DNA of 64,000 nt, taken from NCBI GenBank assembly GCA_037447655.1, contig JBBHKE010001099.1, positions 25,001 through 89,000 on the forward strand. The letters are read 5' to 3'. This DNA comes from Zygnema cylindricum (lineage: Eukaryota > Streptophyta > Zygnematophyceae > Zygnematales > Zygnemataceae). Each line of letters begins with the position of its first letter. Positions within the stretch are counted from its first letter, which is position 1. The translations under genes were made by a program, and so were the position numbers. Below, in pieces: positions 60,359 to 64,000 of the stretch. The notes under the pieces were generated by a model. It was not told where the DNA came from. It worked only from the letters and a program-made list of their open reading frames with translations, and did no database searches.

Positions 60359-61698
60359 TCAACGTCGCCTAATGCCGGCAAGTTGTTGAGTTAAATTATT
60401 AATTAAGCGACTAACCGTTATCATCGCTATTTCTTGAGCCTCCAAACGCCGATTGAGATTTTGAACTTCATTCTTCAATCGTTGTACTTCCGATGGTGGA
60501 GGGGGCTCATCAACATGTGGGACCCTCGGAATTTCCCAAAGATACGTACGCATCACTTGCACATATCAGAAGCGTTGTAAGACCGCACTTCGAGCATCTA
60601 AAAATTTGTTTAGCTCCGGAGTACAAATTGCACGACGTGGAATGGTAAATAACCGTGGGTCCGAAGGGTGATAATGTCGGATTAATTCCGGGACATCTAT
60701 TTCGAATCCAATCGGTCTACGTAGAATCCATGTGAAACGTTCATCATTAGGCTGAAAATGCCGAATGTATGGGAAATTTGACGCATGGTTGTATGATGCG
60801 ATGTACAACCATGTTGGGTGGGCGGGACATCGGGAGGGATGTCGAGAATTTCCGGGACGGGGTTCAACCACCGGTCAATAGGCCGAGCCTCCCCGTAACG
60901 CCAATAGTCCGGCCACTCCTCGACCGGGATGTAATGGGCAGCCGTCGGTCGAAAGCCATCCATGGCCTCATCTCCGACTGGAGGCGGGAAAAACCAATCG
61001 GGTTCTTCCTCTCGAATTACCACATCACGATCGACCGGAACTTGAGCTCCTTGTACTGCCACGAGAGCTCTATCACGATTCAGTGATGGTGGAAAAATGA
61101 CAATCTCGTCGTCGTCTCCACATTCTTCCTCCATGAGTCTCTCCGAGCTCTCCGAAGATTGCTAGTCTGTGGTTGAGGGATCGTCGTCGTATTTCATGAC
61201 TAGAATGTCAAACGATTCGGTTTCTTCCGGTTCTTCCTCCTCTTCCGTATGCTCTTCCCCTTCCTCTAAAGGCTCGTCCGACGCAGTTCTCGAGGGTTCG
61301 TATTCTTCGTCTACTTCCTTACCCCCTTCTACTTCGCGGACACCTTCTTCGTCCACTCTAATCCCTTCATCCGGTAACGCCCCCTCCGGCTCACTTCCCC
61401 TTACTACCCTCTCTGTACCCGTCCCTTCCCTCCCCACCGCCTCAATTTCCTCCATCTCATCTATGTCGAAACCAGTTTCTTCCCCCTCCCTCAAAACCAA
61501 CTCCATTCCAACCCTTTCCCTACCGCCCTCTTCCGGTTCCACCCTATTCCCCAACACTCCTTCGGTTGCACCACTTTCCCTCTCCAAGTTCTCCCCTCCA
61601 GGTATATCACCCCCTATCGCGGTTGCCGTTGGTAGTGGACGAAATCTCCTCGGAATGGTAGAGCGCTTTCGTTTGAATGGTCGTTGGCCGCCCTCCAT
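60359..61698 (-). pseudogene. Acidic protein with C-terminal coiled coil, second ORF of the transposon region
   Basis: The frame starts at 61698 (MEGGQRPFKRKRST), with a basic N-terminus, then about 120 residues very rich in Glu. A TAG at about 61162 interrupts it and the same frame continues (ESSERLMEEECGDDD, then IPVEEWPDYWRYGEARPIDR). A frameshift near 60800-60870 leads into RHFQPNDERFTWILRRPIG and CTPELNKFLDARS. A TGA near 60565 follows, then a coiled-coil end (EVQRLKNEVQNLNRRLEAQE) to 60359. I do not recognise the family. It lies between pieces of a minus-strand transposase and may be an accessory gene of the same element or a nested one. Confidence 0.5.
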
Positions 61699-62100
61699 TT
61701 AAAAACAAAATTATTGGTTAAGAGAAAAAAATGAAAATACACAATTGAAGGGGACAAAAACAACCTAAAAGACGCTCTTTTACTCATACCTTATCTTAGA
61801 TAGTCCAGCTGTAAAAATAGTCCAATATTCACAGTTGGAAAATTGAACCGTTGGCCTTGCGACCTATAAACCGACATTCAAGCGACGACAGCATGTCGTC
61901 GAGCGTTCGACTTTTTTCGAGTTTCCTAATATTCGTTTGACGAAACAACGTTGTCGTCCGCGAATTACATTCGAGAATACCAACGTTGGATTATCTGAAC
62001 TGACGTCTTCGGTGGTTTAGTCTATGCGACGAGCCACTCTCGTCCATCATTCGCACTTTTGACCTAACGAGGTATCCTCATCCATTCAATTATTTTGTCG

Positions 62101-62367
62101 TATCCATCATTGAAGCGCCGACATGATGTCATCGCGTCCACCGCGACAAAGACACGTCATCGCTAGTACGGTGTCGCCATAAAGAAATCGCAAGACACTT
62201 GGAAAATAATAATAAAAAACAACAAAACAATGCATATCCATCATTAAAGCGCCGACATGATGTCGTCGCGTCCACCGCGACAAAGACACGTCATCGCTAG
62301 TACGCCGTCGCCATAAATAAATCGCAAGACACTTGGAAAACAATACTAAAAAACAACAAAACAATGC
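62101..62367. repeat. Tandem duplication, 134-bp period
   Basis: Copies start at 62101 and 62235 (TATCCATCATT.AAGCGCCGAC) and differ at a few positions. They share the GACGACA/GCGAC vocabulary of the neighbouring transposon region. Confidence 0.9.
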
Positions 62368-62589
62368 GTAGTAGTCGACAACATAAAAAAACACACACTA
62401 ATGGAGAGTTAGTGAGAAGTCAGTATGTAGTTTGACAGAGAAAGGCGACGTTCCAAAATAATATTGTACAAATAATCTAAAAGCACATCAAAATTAAAAT
62501 ATAACAACACATTGTGAATGAGAAAAAAACACAAAAGGAAATAGGAAACAAAATCATTTAATAAATGGGAGAACATTTGGTTGAAATGG

Positions 62590-62772
62590 CTTACTTGTAC
62601 CGTACACTTCGGTAAAATGCTCGGTAAACTTTCTTATGGTCCTTGGAATGAGTTCAGCTGAGTCGTTATTTTCACAATCTTTCAACATCCAGTGTATTAC
62701 TCGCATCCGAGTTGCCTTAGTCGATACGTGTTGAACTTTACGGTGGGAGACACGTCCTTTGGTATTGGCCAA
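62590..62772 (-). pseudogene. Probable N-terminal piece of the transposase
   Basis: The minus frame reads NTKGRVSHRKVQHVSTKA, then MRVIHWMLKDCENND and IPRTIRKFTEHFTEVYG, ending near a possible donor at about 62594. Basic, helical sequence ahead of the KRWW segment would fit the start of a transposase. The exact exon limits and the link to 59865 (phase differs) are unresolved. An overlapping open frame up to 63098 is Glu-rich and could be the true upstream part. Confidence 0.35.
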
Positions 62773-63628
62773 GAAGGAAAAAACCCTTCCACAATGGCAG
62801 CCGGGTCTACCGACGTTTCGATTTCCGCCTCACTCTCTTCTTCGTTCGGAAATGCGTTTTCCTCATCGTTCCTCTCATTTTCTGTAACTCTGAGACCTCC
62901 ATAAGTCCTCAGAGTGGACAGCTTCCAAGAAGCCTCTAGGATAATCCTGACCCCTTTGTGTTTAAGCAAAAGTAACTGCCACCCTGGCAGACAAAAACGC
63001 TGACCAACTTCACCCCTGTGAAGACAAGACTCCCCTGAGTCGATAGCAAAAAGAATCTTTGAATTTGCTCCCCTGAGCAGTAAGTTATGGGGGGTCAAAG
63101 TTGACCTTTTGTACAGAAGCTCTCTGGGAGAGGGGGTCCTATCTTCTAATTTTTCTAAGTCCTATCTCTCTCACAGACTCTATCTACTGATGTACGGAAC
63201 CAATCAGAATTGAGTTCCGTACGTAAAAGTACAGCCGCCGGTGTACTTTATGTACTGACATTGTACAACATGGCCAAAATGTCGACACATGTCAAATCCG
63301 GATTCGGTGCCATGATCTCCGGAGATTCTACGATCCAACGGAATTTCGCCACGCGTCATCCGATGTGGCGATGGCCACAAACCGCCGAAATCTTCCTCCG
63401 TGATCTCGGCGCTAATCCCGGCCGTCCGATTAAATTCAGATTTAATCGTGGCCGTAATAAATACATGCGCGGTATTTATTTCACTTCCGAAATAAATGCG
63501 CGGTATTGATTCGTAATCCGTACTGTCATTCGTACCGGATCTATGCATCCCGTAAATCGTAACAGTTAAATGAATTATCGTAAGTATTGTAATTTATATA
63601 ATTATCAAACTATATATCACGTAATACT

Positions 63629-63745
63629 ACTGCTAGATCTAACGGCTAAGGCTACCGGCTACTTCCTATCTGCCGGCCGGTAGGTACAAGGATCAAATCC
63701 TGCCGCCGGCACATTCCTTTTAAATAAATAAATAAACCCTAGTAT
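63629..63745 (+). repeat. tRNA-like SINE candidate
   Basis: GGATCAAATCC at 63690-63700 fits an RNA polymerase III B box, and TAGATCTAACGGC at 63634-63646 is a weak A box 44-50 nt upstream. The unit ends in GCCGGCA followed by an A-rich tail (AAATAAATAAATAAA). The acceptor and T stems pair poorly, so it is not a functional tRNA. Confidence 0.4.
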
Positions 63746-63768
63746 AAAATTCCCGTAAACCTCAGGAT

Positions 63769-63867
63769 AGCCAAGGTAGCCATGGCTCTAGCTTCCTCTC
63801 CAATTTCTCAGTGACTGCGACAAGTTTGAGATTTGGAGAGAGAAGTTAGAGGTAGACTGCCTCGGCT
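63769..63867. repeat. Long imperfect hairpin (35-nt arms, about 29-nt loop)
   Basis: Arm 63769-63803 pairs with 63833-63867 with a few mismatches, G-U pairs and one bulge; the loop-proximal part (CTCTAGCTTCCTCTCCAA) pairs nearly fully. It could be a foldback element or a miRNA-precursor-like RNA. Confidence 0.6.
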
Positions 63868-64000
63868 TCTTTCTATATTTCTATTTAGACCTAGAAAAAT
63901 ACTAATAAAACCATTAGTTTCTACACTCCCCTTATTTTCTAGTCAATCTTTAATTTCAGACCACACTTCTCCCTGCAAAAAATTAGCTTAGGGGAAGGCA

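Larger units (their letters stand above)
62773..64000. other. Right-end intergenic DNA with SINE-like and hairpin elements
   Basis: No convincing gene. An open frame at 63210-63509 (+) has no family resemblance. Confidence 0.4.

Noticed and set aside
61169-61702. Plus-strand Ser/Pro-rich open frame
   Set aside because: It is the antisense of the acidic minus-strand ORF, which has the more plausible composition and continues past its stop.
63629-63715. Functional tRNA gene
   Set aside because: A B box is present, but acceptor and T stems do not pair properly and no clear anticodon arm is formed.

Overview
The window reads as nuclear DNA of a streptophyte. Its genes are rich in introns, one protein ends exactly as plant SERRATE proteins do, and microsatellites and transposons are abundant. 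A Ty3/gypsy element carrying a cytosine-methyltransferase domain, a type I recall being reported from charophytes and dinoflagellates, makes a charophycean alga (Chara/Nitella-like) my best guess. This is inference and no species can be assigned. All exon models below come from reading splice sites, phase and family resemblance by eye.

Layout. About 1.4-11.5 kb is a decayed Ty3/gypsy element (+): protease, DNA methyltransferase, reverse transcriptase/RNase H, integrase, PHD finger. It is split by a copia-like element (-) at 5962-10456 that carries only gag and has LTRs, a 5-bp target-site duplication and a primer site matching the anticodon arm of initiator tRNA-Met. About 11.5-13.8 kb is repeats. 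From 13907 to 23890 (+) lies one seven-exon gene whose predicted 794-aa product joins an ASC-1/TRIP4-type zinc-finger protein to an AlkB-type 2-oxoglutarate/Fe(II) dioxygenase; an assembly gap lies in its first intron. About 23.9-29.0 kb is low-complexity DNA with two unassigned exon-like pieces.

From 29019 to 37292 (-) is SERRATE, the zinc-finger cofactor of miRNA processing and splicing. It is divergent from a lysosomal-acid-lipase-like gene at 38357-42697 (+, nine exons, complete catalytic triad), and a palindromic MITE-like element sits between the two starts. From 44550 to 53921 (-) is a roughly 1150-aa plant-specific protein of unknown function, probably built of helical repeats, in about 17 exons. 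From about 56.9 to 62.8 kb is a decayed DNA-transposon region (-) with a DD36D transposase, an acidic coiled-coil second ORF, a 67-bp minisatellite and many short hairpins with a CGACGA core. The right end holds a tRNA-like SINE candidate and a long hairpin.

The host genes are not an operon and do not form a pathway. The most interesting items are the TRIP4-AlkB fusion, since in animals the ASC-1 complex works with an AlkB repair enzyme; the gypsy element with DNMT and PHD domains; the half-tRNA priming site of the nested copia element; and the hairpin-studded transposon region.
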